Assembly: GCA_020637805.1 (NCBI GenBank)
Contig: JACKJU010000003.1
Span: 1 to 64,000, forward strand
Reading direction: 5' to 3'
Length of the DNA stretch: 64,000 nucleotides
DNA from: Nitratireductor sp.
Lineage (GTDB): Bacteria > Pseudomonadota > Alphaproteobacteria > Rhizobiales > Rhizobiaceae
Each line of letters opens with the position of its first letter. Position 1 is the stretch's first letter. Under the pieces are notes generated by a model. It was not told the DNA's origin. It was given only the letters and a program-made list of their open reading frames with translations, and searched no databases. Shown here piece by piece: positions 7,665 to 16,932 of the stretch. Both the position numbers and the translations under genes were made by a program.

Positions 7665-8432
7665 ATGTCCAGAGTTGCCCTGATTACGGGTGCTGCGCGC
7701 GGAATCGGATTTGCGACCGCAAAACGCTTTGTCAGGGAAGGCTGGAATGTCGCAGTCGTCGATATCGACGATGCTGAACTGGACGTCGCGGCGAAGGAAC
7801 TGCCCGGTGCCCTGATGATCCACGGGGATATCTCCAGCCAGGATTCGATCGATCACTTCATCGGTCTTGCAGAAAAGGAGTTCGGCAGGCTCGACGCGCT
7901 GGTCAACAATGCTGGCGTGGCGGATTTCGGTCCCATGGAGGAGACGACATTCGAGCGCTGGCGCCATGTCATGACGACCAACCTCGACGGCATTTTCCTG
8001 ACTTCCCAGGCGGCACTGCCGCTGATGAAGCGCACATCGCGCGAGGAGGGTGGGGCTATTGTCAACATCGCCTCCATATCCGGCTTGCGTGCCTCGACCC
8101 TGCGCGTTGCCTACGGCACCTCGAAAGCTGCCGTGGTCCAGCTGACCTTGCAACAGGCAGCCGAACTGGGCGAGTTCAACATCCGCGTCAATGCCGTGGC
8201 GCCCGGCCCGGTACGAACCAAGCTTGCAATGGCGGTGCACAGCAAGGAAATCATAGACGCCTACCACGATGCCATTCCGCTCAACCGGTACGGAACCGAA
8301 ACCGAACTCGCAAATGCGATCTGGTTCCTGTCCTCGCCTGAGGCCAGCTACATTACCGGCCAGTGCCTTGCCGTCGATGGCGGTTTTGAGGGAACGGGCA
8401 TAGGCCTGCCGGCACTGCGCGCTTCCAAATAG
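7665..8432 (+). CDS. Short-chain dehydrogenase/reductase (SDR)
   Basis: A 255-residue classical SDR oxidoreductase. It shows the TGxxxGIG cofactor loop (TGAARGIG near residue 8), an acidic residue after beta-2 (VVDIDDAEL, suggesting NAD preference), the NNAG motif, Ser in the SISG segment and the YxxxK catalytic pair in AYGTSKAA. The C-terminal AVDGGFEGTG is typical of FabG-like members. ATG 7665 is preceded by GGGGAG and starts directly at the first beta strand; longer upstream starts would add an unconserved extension. The substrate is not predictable. Its divergent neighbour is an isomerase of the NahD family. Confidence 0.92.
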   Translation: MSRVALITGAARGIGFATAKRFVREGWNVAVVDIDDAELDVAAKELPGALMIHGDISSQDSIDHFIGLAEKEFGRLDALVNNAGVADFGPMEETTFERWRHVMTTNLDGIFLTSQAALPLMKRTSREEGGAIVNIASISGLRASTLRVAYGTSKAAVVQLTLQQAAELGEFNIRVNAVAPGPVRTKLAMAVHSKEIIDAYHDAIPLNRYGTETELANAIWFLSSPEASYITGQCLAVDGGFEGTGIGLPALRASK

Positions 8433-8475
8433 TCCGTGTGCCTGCTGGACGAGGCGTCCCAAAGCGGACTGCACC

Positions 8476-8498
8476 CCGGGGCAAGGGGCAGGCCCCGG
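8476..8498. terminator. GC-rich hairpin between the convergent SDR and thioesterase genes
   Basis: CCGGGGC (8476-8482) pairs with GCCCCGG (8492-8498) around a 9-nt loop. It lies directly between two converging genes, so it may terminate both transcripts, although a strong U-run follows on neither side. Confidence 0.45.
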
Positions 8499-8499
8499 T

Positions 8500-9045
8500 T
8501 CAGCGGTTTTTCTTCACCTCGGCACGAAGCAGCCTGTGCGTTTCCATGAATGCCTGCTCGGTCGGGTCGGGCTCGGGCGCATCGCCATCATGTCCAAGGA
8601 CCCTGGCGACTTCCTCCATCGGTACGAAGCGCTTCGCCTCGTAGTCGTATATACCAGCGGTGGTGAGCACCGTTGCCGCCTCGGTTCCGTCCTTAAGAAC
8701 GAACCGGTGCCGCCCGATCACGGATGTGTCCTTCCAGGTCACCATTCTTGAGATAACCGAGAACTCCCGCCACAGCTTGATCTCGCGAACATAGGCGGTC
8801 TGCACGCCTCCCATCAGGGGCGTCCACGGATGCGTACGGGTCGCCGCCACCAGTCCCGACCGGAAAAACAGGTCGATGCGGCCAAGGTCCGCCAGCATCA
8901 GGTAGCGTGCATTATTGAGGTGCTTGTTGGTGTCGATGTCGAATGGCAGGCAGCGGAAGTCCAGCTTGCTCTCGCCGTTGACCGGTATCTTTCCGCGGGT
9001 CTTGATGGTTGCCACCGTGCGGATCAGTCTCGCCCATACGTACAT
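8500..9045 (-). CDS. Acyl-CoA thioesterase-like hotdog protein
   Basis: A 181-residue single hotdog-fold protein of the 4HBT-like thioesterase superfamily. The signature region is FDIDTNKHLNNARYLMLADLGRID, with the Asp-x-Asn-x-His-x-Asn pattern near residue 40, followed by VREIKLWREFSVISR and a C-terminal EVARVLG helix. The closest resemblance is to THEM6/YbgC-like proteins, which hydrolyse acyl-CoA or acyl-ACP thioesters. It lies downstream of the beta-oxidation operon on the same strand but is separated from it by a terminator, so it is probably an independent unit. Confidence 0.8.
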   Translation of the reverse strand: MYVWARLIRTVATIKTRGKIPVNGESKLDFRCLPFDIDTNKHLNNARYLMLADLGRIDLFFRSGLVAATRTHPWTPLMGGVQTAYVREIKLWREFSVISRMVTWKDTSVIGRHRFVLKDGTEAATVLTTAGIYDYEAKRFVPMEEVARVLGHDGDAPEPDPTEQAFMETHRLLRAEVKKNR

Positions 9046-9079
9046 GTCTTGAATTCGGTCTGTTCTTGAAAGGATATCA

Positions 9080-9116
9080 TCAAAAGAAAGAGGCGGCCCG
9101 TGTAGCGGACCGCCTC
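9080..9116 (-). terminator. Intrinsic terminator of the beta-oxidation operon
   Basis: On the minus strand GAGGCGG (9116-9110) pairs with CCGCCTC (9096-9090) and is followed by a pyrimidine-rich CTTTCTTTTG tract. It lies 18 bases after the last gene of the operon. Confidence 0.65.
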
Positions 9117-9133
9117 GATGTTTCAGGCCGAGG

Positions 9134-11353
9134 TCATGCGGCCTTTTTTGTCTCGTCCGGTGAAGCGTGCGGATCGAAGCGGTCGTAGAACTTCTCGTCC
9201 GTCCGGGCCATTTCGTTCAGGAGCTTGTTGGGCTTGAACTGGTCGCCATACTTGCGGGCGAGCTTCTTGCACATGTCGACAAAGGCAGCGGTACCCATGC
9301 CGTCAATGTAGGAGATCGCTCCACCCGTGAACGGCGCGAAACCGAAGCCCAGGATCGAACCCACATCCGCCTCGCGAACGTCGGTGACCACACCTTCCGC
9401 CACGCAACGCGCTGCTTCGATGGCGATCACCGCGTGGAACCTGTTTTTCAGTTCCTGGACGTCGATATCATCGGCCTTCTGCTGCGGGTAAAGGTCCTTC
9501 AGGCCGGGCCACAGGTGTTTCTTGGCGGGTTTCTCCGGGTAGTCGTAGAAGCCCTTGCCATTCTTGCGGCCGAGGCGACCGTGTTTTTCGACCATTGAAT
9601 CGACGAGTTCCACATGGCGCGGGTCAACGGCCTTCTCGCCCATGTCGCGGATCGTCTGGTGCAGGATCTTGTGCGACAGGTCGATTGCCGTTTCATCGTT
9701 GAGCGCCAGCGGACCGACCGGCATGCCGGCCATTTTCGCGACGTTCTCGATCATGGCAGGCGGAACGCCCTCGATCAGCATGTTGTAGGCTTCGGACATG
9801 TAACGAAGCACCATGCGGTTGATGTAGAAGCCGCGCGTATCGTTGACCACGATGGGCGTCTTCTTGATCGCCAGCACGTAGTCGATGGCGGTCGCCAATG
9901 CCTTGTTGCCGGTTTTCTTGCCCATGATGATTTCCGTCAGCATCATCCGGTCAACCGGTGAGAAGAAGTGGATGCCGATGAACTGGTCCTGGCGCGGGAA
10001 GTTCTTTGCCAGATCCGAGATCGGAATGGTCGAAGTGTTGGAAGCAAAGATCGCCGTCGGCTTCATGTGCTCGGCGGCCTTTTCGGTGACCATCTTCTTG
10101 ACGTTGGAATCCTCGAACACGGCCTCGATCACCAGGTCGCAATCGGCGAGAACGGAGTAGTCGTCCGCTGCCTCGTAGAGGGCTAGAAGCTGTTCCTTGG
10201 CTTCCGGCGTGGAACGCTTCTTGGCAATCGCCTTGTCTTCCAGCCCGGCTGCATGATCGATGCCCTTGGCTGCGGCTTCGGCATCCTTGTCGAGAAGAAC
10301 GACCTTGATGCCTGCCTTGGCCGTGACATAGGCAATGCCCGCACCCATGAACCCGCCACCGCCGAGTACGGCGACCTTGCGGATTTCAGAGGGCTCGACG
10401 CCCTCCGGACGGCGTGCGCCCTTTTTGATCGCCTGCAGCGAAATGAACAGCGAGCGAACCATGTGCTTTGCTTCCGGCGTGGTCAGCACATGCGTGAAAT
10501 AGCGGCCTTCGACTCTGCATGCCTGGTCCATCGGCAGCAGCAGGCCTTCATAGACGCATTTCATGATCGCACGGGCACCCGGATAGTTGTCGTGGGTCTC
10601 GCGGCGGTAGATTGCATTGGCAGGCGGGAAGAGATTGAAGCCTTCCTTGGAGAAGACCTGGCCGCCCGGCAGGCGGAAACCCTTCTTGTCCCACGGCTGT
10701 TCGGCAGAAAGTCCGCCGGCAATCAGTTTCTTTGCAGCTGCGACGAGTTCGCCTGCCTCTACAACCTCGGAGGCAAGGCCAAGCTTGACCGCCTTGTCGG
10801 CATGGATGTTGCCGCCCTTCAGCAGGTATTGCAGCGCCTCCTGGGTATGTATGAGGCGTGGCAGACGCTGTGTTCCGCCACCGCCGGGAAACAGGCCGAC
10901 CTTGACTTCGGGCAGGCCGAGTTTCGCATCGGTTGCGAGGACGCGCGCATGGCAGGCAAGCGCGATTTCGAACACGCCGCCAAGGCACTGGCCGTTGATG
11001 GCCGCGACGAACGGCTTGCCGCAGGTTTCCTGCTTGCGGACCAGGTTGTTCAGGCGCGTGGCATGGCCGTAGAGGGTTTCCATGGCCTTTTCGGGATCGC
11101 TGTCCTTGAGGGAGTCATAGCCACCCATCATGGCCTGCAGCATCGTCAGGTCGGCACCTGCACCGAAGTGCTTCTTGCCGGAGGCAAGCACGACGCCCTT
11201 GACGTTTTCGTCGGCGGCAGCGGCCTCGACGATCTTCTCCCAGTCCTCAAAGACAGACTGGTCGATCACGTTCATCGAGCGGTCGGGCGAGTCCCAGGTA
11301 ACGAGCTGGATGCCGTCGGCATCGGTCTCAACGGTGAAGTTCTTGTAAGTCAT
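9134..11353 (-). CDS. fadJ: Multifunctional beta-oxidation enzyme: enoyl-CoA hydratase / 3-hydroxyacyl-CoA dehydrogenase
   Basis: A 739-residue FadB/FadJ-type protein. Residues 1-200 form a crotonase domain with oxyanion-hole loops (ASGKKHFGAGADL; NGQCLGGVFEIALAC). From about residue 325 comes an NAD-binding 3-hydroxyacyl-CoA dehydrogenase domain (LGGGGFMGAGIAYV glycine-rich loop). The 3HCDH C-terminal domain carries the conserved FFSPVDRM and NDTRGFYINRM segments. It hydrates trans-2-enoyl-CoA and oxidises L-3-hydroxyacyl-CoA. ATG 11353 has a good AAGGAAAAC-type site; the upstream extension is unconserved. It follows the thiolase gene by 22 bases and is last in the operon. FadB versus FadJ cannot be separated by sequence reading alone. 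Confidence 0.93.
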   Translation of the reverse strand: MTYKNFTVETDADGIQLVTWDSPDRSMNVIDQSVFEDWEKIVEAAAADENVKGVVLASGKKHFGAGADLTMLQAMMGGYDSLKDSDPEKAMETLYGHATRLNNLVRKQETCGKPFVAAINGQCLGGVFEIALACHARVLATDAKLGLPEVKVGLFPGGGGTQRLPRLIHTQEALQYLLKGGNIHADKAVKLGLASEVVEAGELVAAAKKLIAGGLSAEQPWDKKGFRLPGGQVFSKEGFNLFPPANAIYRRETHDNYPGARAIMKCVYEGLLLPMDQACRVEGRYFTHVLTTPEAKHMVRSLFISLQAIKKGARRPEGVEPSEIRKVAVLGGGGFMGAGIAYVTAKAGIKVVLLDKDAEAAAKGIDHAAGLEDKAIAKKRSTPEAKEQLLALYEAADDYSVLADCDLVIEAVFEDSNVKKMVTEKAAEHMKPTAIFASNTSTIPISDLAKNFPRQDQFIGIHFFSPVDRMMLTEIIMGKKTGNKALATAIDYVLAIKKTPIVVNDTRGFYINRMVLRYMSEAYNMLIEGVPPAMIENVAKMAGMPVGPLALNDETAIDLSHKILHQTIRDMGEKAVDPRHVELVDSMVEKHGRLGRKNGKGFYDYPEKPAKKHLWPGLKDLYPQQKADDIDVQELKNRFHAVIAIEAARCVAEGVVTDVREADVGSILGFGFAPFTGGAISYIDGMGTAAFVDMCKKLARKYGDQFKPNKLLNEMARTDEKFYDRFDPHASPDETKKAA

Positions 11354-11375
11354 CTTGTTTTCCTTCCCCTTCGAG

Positions 11376-12584
11376 TTACACGCGTTCGATGATGGTGGCA
11401 GTGCCCATGCCGGCACCGATGCACAGTGTCACGAGCGCGATGTTCTGGTCGCGCCGCTCAAGCTCGTCGAGCACGGTGCCAAGGATCATCGCGCCGGTCG
11501 CGCCAAGCGGATGGCCCATGGCGATTGCGCCGCCGCAGACGTTCATCTTGTCGTGGGGGATTTCGAAGTGCTGCATGAAGCGCAGCACGACGGCGGCGAA
11601 TGCCTCGTTGAGCTCGAAGAGATCGATATCTGAAATCTTCATCTTCGCCTTCTTCAGAAGCTTCTCGGTCACGTCCACCGGGCCGGTCAGCATCAGGGCC
11701 GGATCGGAGCCGATATTCGTGAAGGCACGGATGCGCGCACGCGGTTTCAGGCCAAGCGCCTTGCCACCTTTTTTCGAGCCAAGCAGGACTGCGGCTGCAC
11801 CGTCCACGATGCCGGACGAGTTGCCCGCATGGTGAACGTGGTTGATGGTCTCGACTTCCGGATGCGCCGCGATACCGACCGCATTGAAGCCGCCCATTTC
11901 CCCCATCATCACGAATGACGGATCGAGCGAAGCCAGCGACTGCATGTCGGTGCTGGGCCGCATGTGTTCGTCATGGTCGAGAATGGTAAGGCCGTTCACA
12001 TCCTTGATCGTAAGAACCGAATTCTTGAACCGGCCATCCTTCCAGCTCTGCGCCGAGCGCTTCTGGCTTTCCACGGCATAGGCATCCACGTCGTCGCGCG
12101 AAAAACCGTATTTCGTGGCGATCAGGTCAGCAGAAACGCCCTGGGGCATGAAATAGGAAGGCACGGCGACGGAAGGGTCCATCGGCCATGCTCCGCCGGA
12201 AGTGCCCATGCCGACACGGCTCATGGATTCGACACCGCCCGCGATCACCACGTCATCGCTGCCGCCCTGGATCTTGCCTGCGGCGAAGTTGATCGAGTCG
12301 AGGCCGGAAGCACAGAAACGGCTGATCTGCATTCCGGGAACGGAATTGTCGTAGCCCGCCTCGAAAACGGCGGCGCGCGGTATGACCGAGCCTGCCTCGC
12401 CTACCGGATCGACACAGCCGAAGATCACGTCCTCGACCAGCTTCGTGTCCATGCCGTTCCGGTCGCGGATCGCCTCCAGCGTATGAGCGGCGAGTCGTAC
12501 CGCCGGCACTTCGTGCAGCGCGCCATCCTTCTTGCCGCGTCCGCGCGGGGTGCGGACATGGTCGTAGATAAATGCGTCAGCCAT
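11376..12584 (-). CDS. fadA: Acetyl-CoA C-acyltransferase (thiolase)
   Basis: A 402-residue thiolase that cleaves 3-ketoacyl-CoA with CoA, the last step of a beta-oxidation turn. Three active-site elements are visible: the nucleophilic Cys in RFCASGLDS near residue 90, the His in GGAIAMGHPLGATG near residue 350 and the second Cys in LCIGAGMGTA near residue 390. ATG 12584 is preceded by GGAGAAGCAAC, and the length fits the degradative family. The gene sits between the GST-like gene (16-base gap) and the multifunctional enzyme gene (22-base gap). An acetoacetyl-CoA thiolase role cannot be excluded, but the gene order favours the FadA role. Confidence 0.93.
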   Translation of the reverse strand: MADAFIYDHVRTPRGRGKKDGALHEVPAVRLAAHTLEAIRDRNGMDTKLVEDVIFGCVDPVGEAGSVIPRAAVFEAGYDNSVPGMQISRFCASGLDSINFAAGKIQGGSDDVVIAGGVESMSRVGMGTSGGAWPMDPSVAVPSYFMPQGVSADLIATKYGFSRDDVDAYAVESQKRSAQSWKDGRFKNSVLTIKDVNGLTILDHDEHMRPSTDMQSLASLDPSFVMMGEMGGFNAVGIAAHPEVETINHVHHAGNSSGIVDGAAAVLLGSKKGGKALGLKPRARIRAFTNIGSDPALMLTGPVDVTEKLLKKAKMKISDIDLFELNEAFAAVVLRFMQHFEIPHDKMNVCGGAIAMGHPLGATGAMILGTVLDELERRDQNIALVTLCIGAGMGTATIIERV

Positions 12585-12600
12585 GTTGCTTCTCCATGTT

Positions 12601-13239
12601 TCAGTCGGCCTGCGGCCCGGAAGGCAGAAGGTCTTCCGGGGCAGCCCAGTTATCAAGTGATTTGATGCGATCGAGCCATTCGGGGATTGCTGGATAATCC
12701 GCCCAGTCGGTGCGGAAATGGTCCGGCCAGAACAGATAGCCGCAAAGCGAAATGTCGGCGATGGTGGGCCTGTCGAATGCCACCCAGTCGTTCGTCTCAA
12801 GATGCCGGTTGAGAATCTTCAGGGCCGCATTCATGCGTCCCCTGATGAACTCTGCCTCTTGAGAATCGCCCTTGTTCATGAATTTGTTGAGCACGCGAAA
12901 GGCGGAGATATAGCCGGTAAGCTTGTGGTTGTCCCATAGGATCCAGCGCAGGATCTCGCGTTCCTCAGCCGGTGTTTTTGGGCCGAACTTCCCGGTTTTT
13001 CCAGCGATGTGATAGAGCATGACGCCGGACTGGCTGATTGCCAGATCGTCCTCGGTGTGATCGATCAGCACCGGCACCTCGCCCATCTCGTTGATGGCGA
13101 GATATTCCGGCGTTTTGTTCTCGCCGTTGAACAGATCGACCCATCGTGCCTTCCAGTCGCAGCCGGAAAGCTGAAGCAGCAGCGCCGGCTTGTAGGCATT
13201 CCCCGATTCGATCAGGCTGTAGAGTGTGAAGTCGGCCAT
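12601..13239 (-). CDS. Glutathione S-transferase family protein
   Basis: A 212-residue two-domain GST: an N-terminal thioredoxin-fold domain (residues 1-80, with GEVPVLID and the glutathione-contact ISQSGVMLYHIA) and a C-terminal helical domain (FDRPTIADISLCGYLFW, the usual N-capping box region). GST-like genes are frequently carried in alphaproteobacterial acyl-CoA operons, where their task is not established; detoxification of reactive enals is one possibility. Its start codon overlaps the stop codon of the DUF1330 gene, so the two are translationally coupled. Confidence 0.88.
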   Translation of the reverse strand: MADFTLYSLIESGNAYKPALLLQLSGCDWKARWVDLFNGENKTPEYLAINEMGEVPVLIDHTEDDLAISQSGVMLYHIAGKTGKFGPKTPAEEREILRWILWDNHKLTGYISAFRVLNKFMNKGDSQEAEFIRGRMNAALKILNRHLETNDWVAFDRPTIADISLCGYLFWPDHFRTDWADYPAIPEWLDRIKSLDNWAAPEDLLPSGPQAD

Positions 13240-13535
13240 TATCCGTCGAAGCCTTCCGAGATCACCAGCCTGCCGGTCGACGCGGCGAGACGATGCTTGC
13301 GGGCTTCCTGGTAGGTGGTCGAGTTGTAGCAGGCACGTGCCTTTTCGATGGTCTCGAACTCGATGACCACGTGGCGCGAGCCAAGGGCGTCGCCTTCCAT
13401 CTGCTCGGACGGTGTGCCGCGCACCAGGAACTTCGCGCCGAATTCCTTGTAGGCAGGCGTCGCTCCCTCGACATATTTCTTGTAGGTCTCGGGGTCGTGT
13501 ACTTCGACGTGGGCGATCCAGTATCCCTTGGGCAT
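13239..13535 (-). CDS. DUF1330-family small protein
   Basis: A 98-residue dimeric alpha/beta ferredoxin-like protein of the DUF1330 family. Recognisable features are GYWIAHVEVHDPETYKKYV, a central GAKFLVRG strand and the HVVIEFETIEKARACYNSTTY segment. The biochemical function of the family is unknown. It overlaps the GST gene by one base and lies 43 bases after the acyl-CoA dehydrogenase gene, so it belongs to the beta-oxidation operon. Confidence 0.88.
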   Translation of the reverse strand: MPKGYWIAHVEVHDPETYKKYVEGATPAYKEFGAKFLVRGTPSEQMEGDALGSRHVVIEFETIEKARACYNSTTYQEARKHRLAASTGRLVISEGFDG

Positions 13536-13578
13536 TTCTTCCTCCAGTGATTTCCTCCCCGGAGAGGAGAGGTCAAAA

Positions 13579-14745
13579 TTACAGTGTGCGTGCGATCAGC
13601 ACTTTCATGATCTCGTTTGTGCCGCCATAGATTCGCTGGACACGCGCATCGCGGAACATCCGGGCGATCGGGTATTCGTTCATGTAGCCATAGCCGCCAT
13701 GCAATTGCAGGCACTCGTCCATCACCTTGCACTGCATGTCGCTGGCCATGTATTTCGCCATGGAGGCGGTGGCCGAATCCAGTTCGCCCTTCAGGTGCTG
13801 CGCCACGCAATGATCGACGAAAACCCGCATCATGGTGGCTTCGGATTTCAGTTCCGCCAGCTTGAACTGCGTGTTCTGGAAATCCATGATCTGCTTGCCA
13901 AAGGCCTTGCGCTCCTTGACGTAATCGATTGTCAGGGCGAGCGCACGCTCTATCGCGCCTATTGCCTGGTTGGCGATGATGAGCCGTTCCTGCGGCAACT
14001 GCTCCATGAGCTGGAAGAAGCCCTGGCCTTCCTCGGAACCCAGCAGGTTGGAGGTCGGCACTTTCATGTCGTTGAAGAACAGTTCGGAGGTGTCGTTGGC
14101 TTTCAGGCCGACCTTGTCGAGATTGCGCCCGCGCTCGAAGCCTTCCAGCCCGTCCGTTTCAATGACGATAAGCGAGGTGCCCTTTGCACCCTTTGAAGGG
14201 TCGGTCTTGGTCACCAGAATGATCAGATTGGCATGCTGGCCATTCGTGATGAAGGTCTTCGACCCGTTGATGCGGTACTGGTTGCCATCCTTGACGGCAG
14301 TGGTCTTGACGCCCTGCAGGTCGGAACCGGCTGCCGGTTCCGTCATGGCGATGGCACCTACCAGTTCGCCGGTAGCCAGTTTCGGGAGCCACTTCCGCTT
14401 CTGGTCTTCCGACCCGTAGTGAAGAATGTAGGGCGCCACGATGGCGGAATGCAGCACACAGCCGAAACCGTCGGTTCCGTTGTGGGCGAGTGCATCGATG
14501 ATTGCTGCCTCGTGGGCATATGTGCCGCCTGCACCTCCATATTCCTCGGGCATGGCGGCACACAGAAGGCCGTTTTCACCGGCCCTGTTCCACAGTTCCC
14601 GGTCGACCATTTCCTGTTTCTCAAAACGGTCATAATGGGGAACGATCTCGTTCTCGACGAACCGTCCCGCCATGTCGCGCAACATGGAAACGTCTTCGGT
14701 TTCCCATTCGGGTTTCGGAACCCCAAGCACTTCACTGGGCTGCAT
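13579..14745 (-). CDS. Acyl-CoA dehydrogenase
   Basis: A 388-residue FAD enzyme that forms trans-2-enoyl-CoA and passes electrons to ETF. N-terminal helical, middle beta and C-terminal helical domains are present. FAD/substrate motifs include IAMTEPAAGSDL and NGSKTFITNG. The catalytic base is the Glu in RIYGGTNEIM near residue 375, and YGGYGYMNEYPIARMFRDAR is typical. ATG 14745 has GGAGG 7 bases upstream; in-frame sequence further upstream belongs to the C-terminus of the preceding, broken dehydrogenase. It is the second gene of the operon. Confidence 0.93.
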   Translation of the reverse strand: MQPSEVLGVPKPEWETEDVSMLRDMAGRFVENEIVPHYDRFEKQEMVDRELWNRAGENGLLCAAMPEEYGGAGGTYAHEAAIIDALAHNGTDGFGCVLHSAIVAPYILHYGSEDQKRKWLPKLATGELVGAIAMTEPAAGSDLQGVKTTAVKDGNQYRINGSKTFITNGQHANLIILVTKTDPSKGAKGTSLIVIETDGLEGFERGRNLDKVGLKANDTSELFFNDMKVPTSNLLGSEEGQGFFQLMEQLPQERLIIANQAIGAIERALALTIDYVKERKAFGKQIMDFQNTQFKLAELKSEATMMRVFVDHCVAQHLKGELDSATASMAKYMASDMQCKVMDECLQLHGGYGYMNEYPIARMFRDARVQRIYGGTNEIMKVLIARTL

Positions 14746-14789
14746 GCGTGTCCTCCGGCGTGTTACCCTTGCAACGTCGTGCCGGACCC

Positions 14790-16590
14790 TTAGAACGCTT
14801 CCGCACTCAAAGGCCATCATGGATTCGGCTCGGTTTCGATGCGCTGTAAGGTGCGCCTGCGCTTCCGGCATCAGGCGCTCGAAATAGTAGCGCGCGTTGA
14901 TCAGCTTGTTCTCGTAGAACGCCTTGTCACCAGTGCCGGCCTCGATCGCCCTCCTGCGATTTCTCGGCGATCATGCCCCATGTAGCCAAGCACGACAAGG
15001 CCCATCAGGTGCATGTACTCGTAGGAGGCTGCGCCCGCATTGTCCGGGTTCTGCATCGCGTTCTGCATCAGCTACGCCATGGTGGCGGCTTCAAGGGACC
15101 TTCTCGTGCCTGGCGCAGCGGTTTCTGTGAAGGGCTGTATGGCCTCGTTATCCATGTGCTGCTTGGTGAATGCGTTGACCTCGCCGGGAAGGTCTGCTTG
15201 CGCGGCCGCCATCGCGCGGCAGCTTGCGGCCGACGAGATCGAGCGCCTGGATGCCGTTTGCACCCTCGTAGATCTTGCGGCGATGCGGGCATCGCGCACG
15301 AACTGGCTCATACCCCATTCCTCGATGTAGCCATGCCCGCCATAGACCTGCTGCGCCTTGACGGCGTTGTCGAAGCCCTTGTCGGTAAGAACGCCCTTCA
15401 CGACCGGGGTCAAAAGCCCCATCAGGTCGTCGGCCTTCTGGCGGTCTTCCTGGCTTTCGGCGCGGTGCGAGATATCACCCTGGAGTGCGGCCCAAAGCAT
15501 GAAGGCACGGCCACCCTCGTTGATGGCCTTGATGTCCATCAGCATGCGGCGGATGTCGGGATGCACGATGATCGGATCGGCCTTCTTGTCGGGGAATTTC
15601 GCGCCGGTCAGTGCGCGGCCCTGGATGCGCTCATTGGCGTATTCGACAGCGTTCTGGTAGGCAATCTCGGAAATCGAAAGCCCCTGCAGGCCGACGCCGA
15701 GGCGAGCCTCGTTCATCATCACGAACATTGCATTCAGGCCGCGGTTCTCTTCGCCAATGAGGTAGCCGGTCGCCTCGTCGTAGTTCATGACGCAGGTCGA
15801 GTTGCCGTGAATGCCCATCTTCTCTTCGAGTGCGCCGCAGGAAACGCCATTGCGTTCACCCGGATTGCCGTCGGCATCCAGAACGAATTTAGGAACGATG
15901 AGAGGAATGCCCTTGGTACTTCGGAGCGCCCTCGATGCGGGCAAGCGTTCAGGTGGATGATGTTGTCGCTCATGCCGTGCTCGCCGGCGGAAAAGGAAAA
16001 TCTTCTGGCCGGAAATCTTGTAGGAACCGTCCCCGTTGGGAACAGCCTTGGTGCGCAGTGAGATGCTGAGGTCCGCTGCAATGCGGCTCAGTCAGGTTCG
16101 ATGGTACCAGTCCATTTGCCTCGATCATCTTCGGCAGGTAGGTCTGCTTCTGCTCGTCGGAACCGGTGAACCTGGATGGCGGCAAATCGCACCCCTGGGT
16201 CAGACCGGGATACATCGCGAACGCCATGTTGGAAGAGGAGAGGAATTCGCCTACCGCCGAATGCAGCGTGTAGGGAAGTCCCTGACCACCATATTCCGGG
16301 TCGGCGGCAAGGCCCATCCAGCCGCCTTCCACATAGGCGTCGTAGGCTTCCTTGAAACCTTTGGGAGTTGTCACGCTGCCATCGTCGTTGCGAACGCAGC
16401 CTTCCTCGTCACCCACGCGGTTCAGCGGATGCAGAACTTCCTCGCACAGCCGTGCGGCTTCTCCGAGGATGGCCTCGATCATGTCGGGCGTGGCTTCCTC
16501 GAAGCCTGGAAGGTTGTGGTATTTTTCGAGGTTCAGGACTTCGTTGATGACGAAAAGGGAATCCTTGACCGGGGCACGATAGGTCGGCAT
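14790..16590 (-). pseudogene. Acyl-CoA dehydrogenase (about 600-residue type), interrupted by many indels
   Basis: The start (ATG 16590, GGAGGATGCA upstream; MPTYRAPVKDSLFVINEVL) and end (TAA 14792-14790) of a roughly 600-codon acyl-CoA dehydrogenase can both be found, but no single frame connects them. Conserved blocks jump frames: TEPHC to DLS (~16072), KIFLF to AGEHGMSDN (~15987), ARIEGAPK (~15935), TKGIPLIVPKF (~15917), RDARIA to KIYEGANG (~15285), GGRA to GEVNAF (~15195), an in-frame TAG (~15075), then GMIAEKS (~14985), IEAGTGDKAFYENK (~14950) and at least three near the C-terminus (14805-14860). The protein sequence between jumps is well conserved. This points to consensus errors or a very recent loss. 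Confidence 0.85.
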
Positions 16591-16932
16591 TGCATCCTCC
16601 GTTACAAAGCATTTATGCAGCCGGTAGCCGATCAAAAAGACCTTGCCTGCGAAAAATCCGAAAATCGGCGATTTCGCGGGCTTCCAGCCTTGTCAGGCTT
16701 GGCCGCATGCTGATGGAAATCTAGTTCTTTTTATCCGGATATCAAATTTTTACGTTTCCGTAAACGTCAATATTCGGTGATGTCCCAATTTTTCCCGGTT
16801 TGCGCATTCTTCGCCTTTTGCAGCGCTGGCCGCATCGGTTGGTTCCGCCAACAAGCGGAAAGCGCTTTTTCGTGCGCAAGTATTCATGCTAGACCGTTTC
16901 GGCTTGCAAAACGATGGGTGGGCGCACAGCGC
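16591..16932. other. Divergent control region between the dehydrogenase operon and the symporter genes
   Basis: A 342-bp stretch without a convincing gene. It holds the TTTACG-TTTC-CGTAAA palindrome (16749-16764) and an AT-rich segment (16725-16765) suitable for promoters in both directions. Because flanking genes on both sides are full of indels, single bases here may also be unreliable. Confidence 0.5.
16749..16764. promoter_or_regulatory. Palindrome TTTACG-N4-CGTAAA, candidate LiuR-like (MerR) operator
   Basis: A 16-bp inverted repeat about 160 bp upstream of the first gene of the beta-oxidation operon. From memory, LiuR-type MerR regulators of acyl-CoA catabolism recognise a TTTACGT..ACGTAAA-like palindrome, which this nearly matches. 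A MerR protein of that general kind is encoded at 38573-39010. The assignment is inference. Confidence 0.5.

Noticed and set aside
10253..11392. Open frame of about 380 codons on the plus strand across the FadJ-type gene
   Set aside because: It is the mirror of a well-conserved minus-strand enzyme, with no family match and no independent signals.
13579..14871. Longer acyl-CoA dehydrogenase starting at 14871
   Set aside because: The extra 42 codons encode the C-terminus of the preceding broken dehydrogenase (MPEAQAHL...); ATG 14745 has its own GGAGG site.
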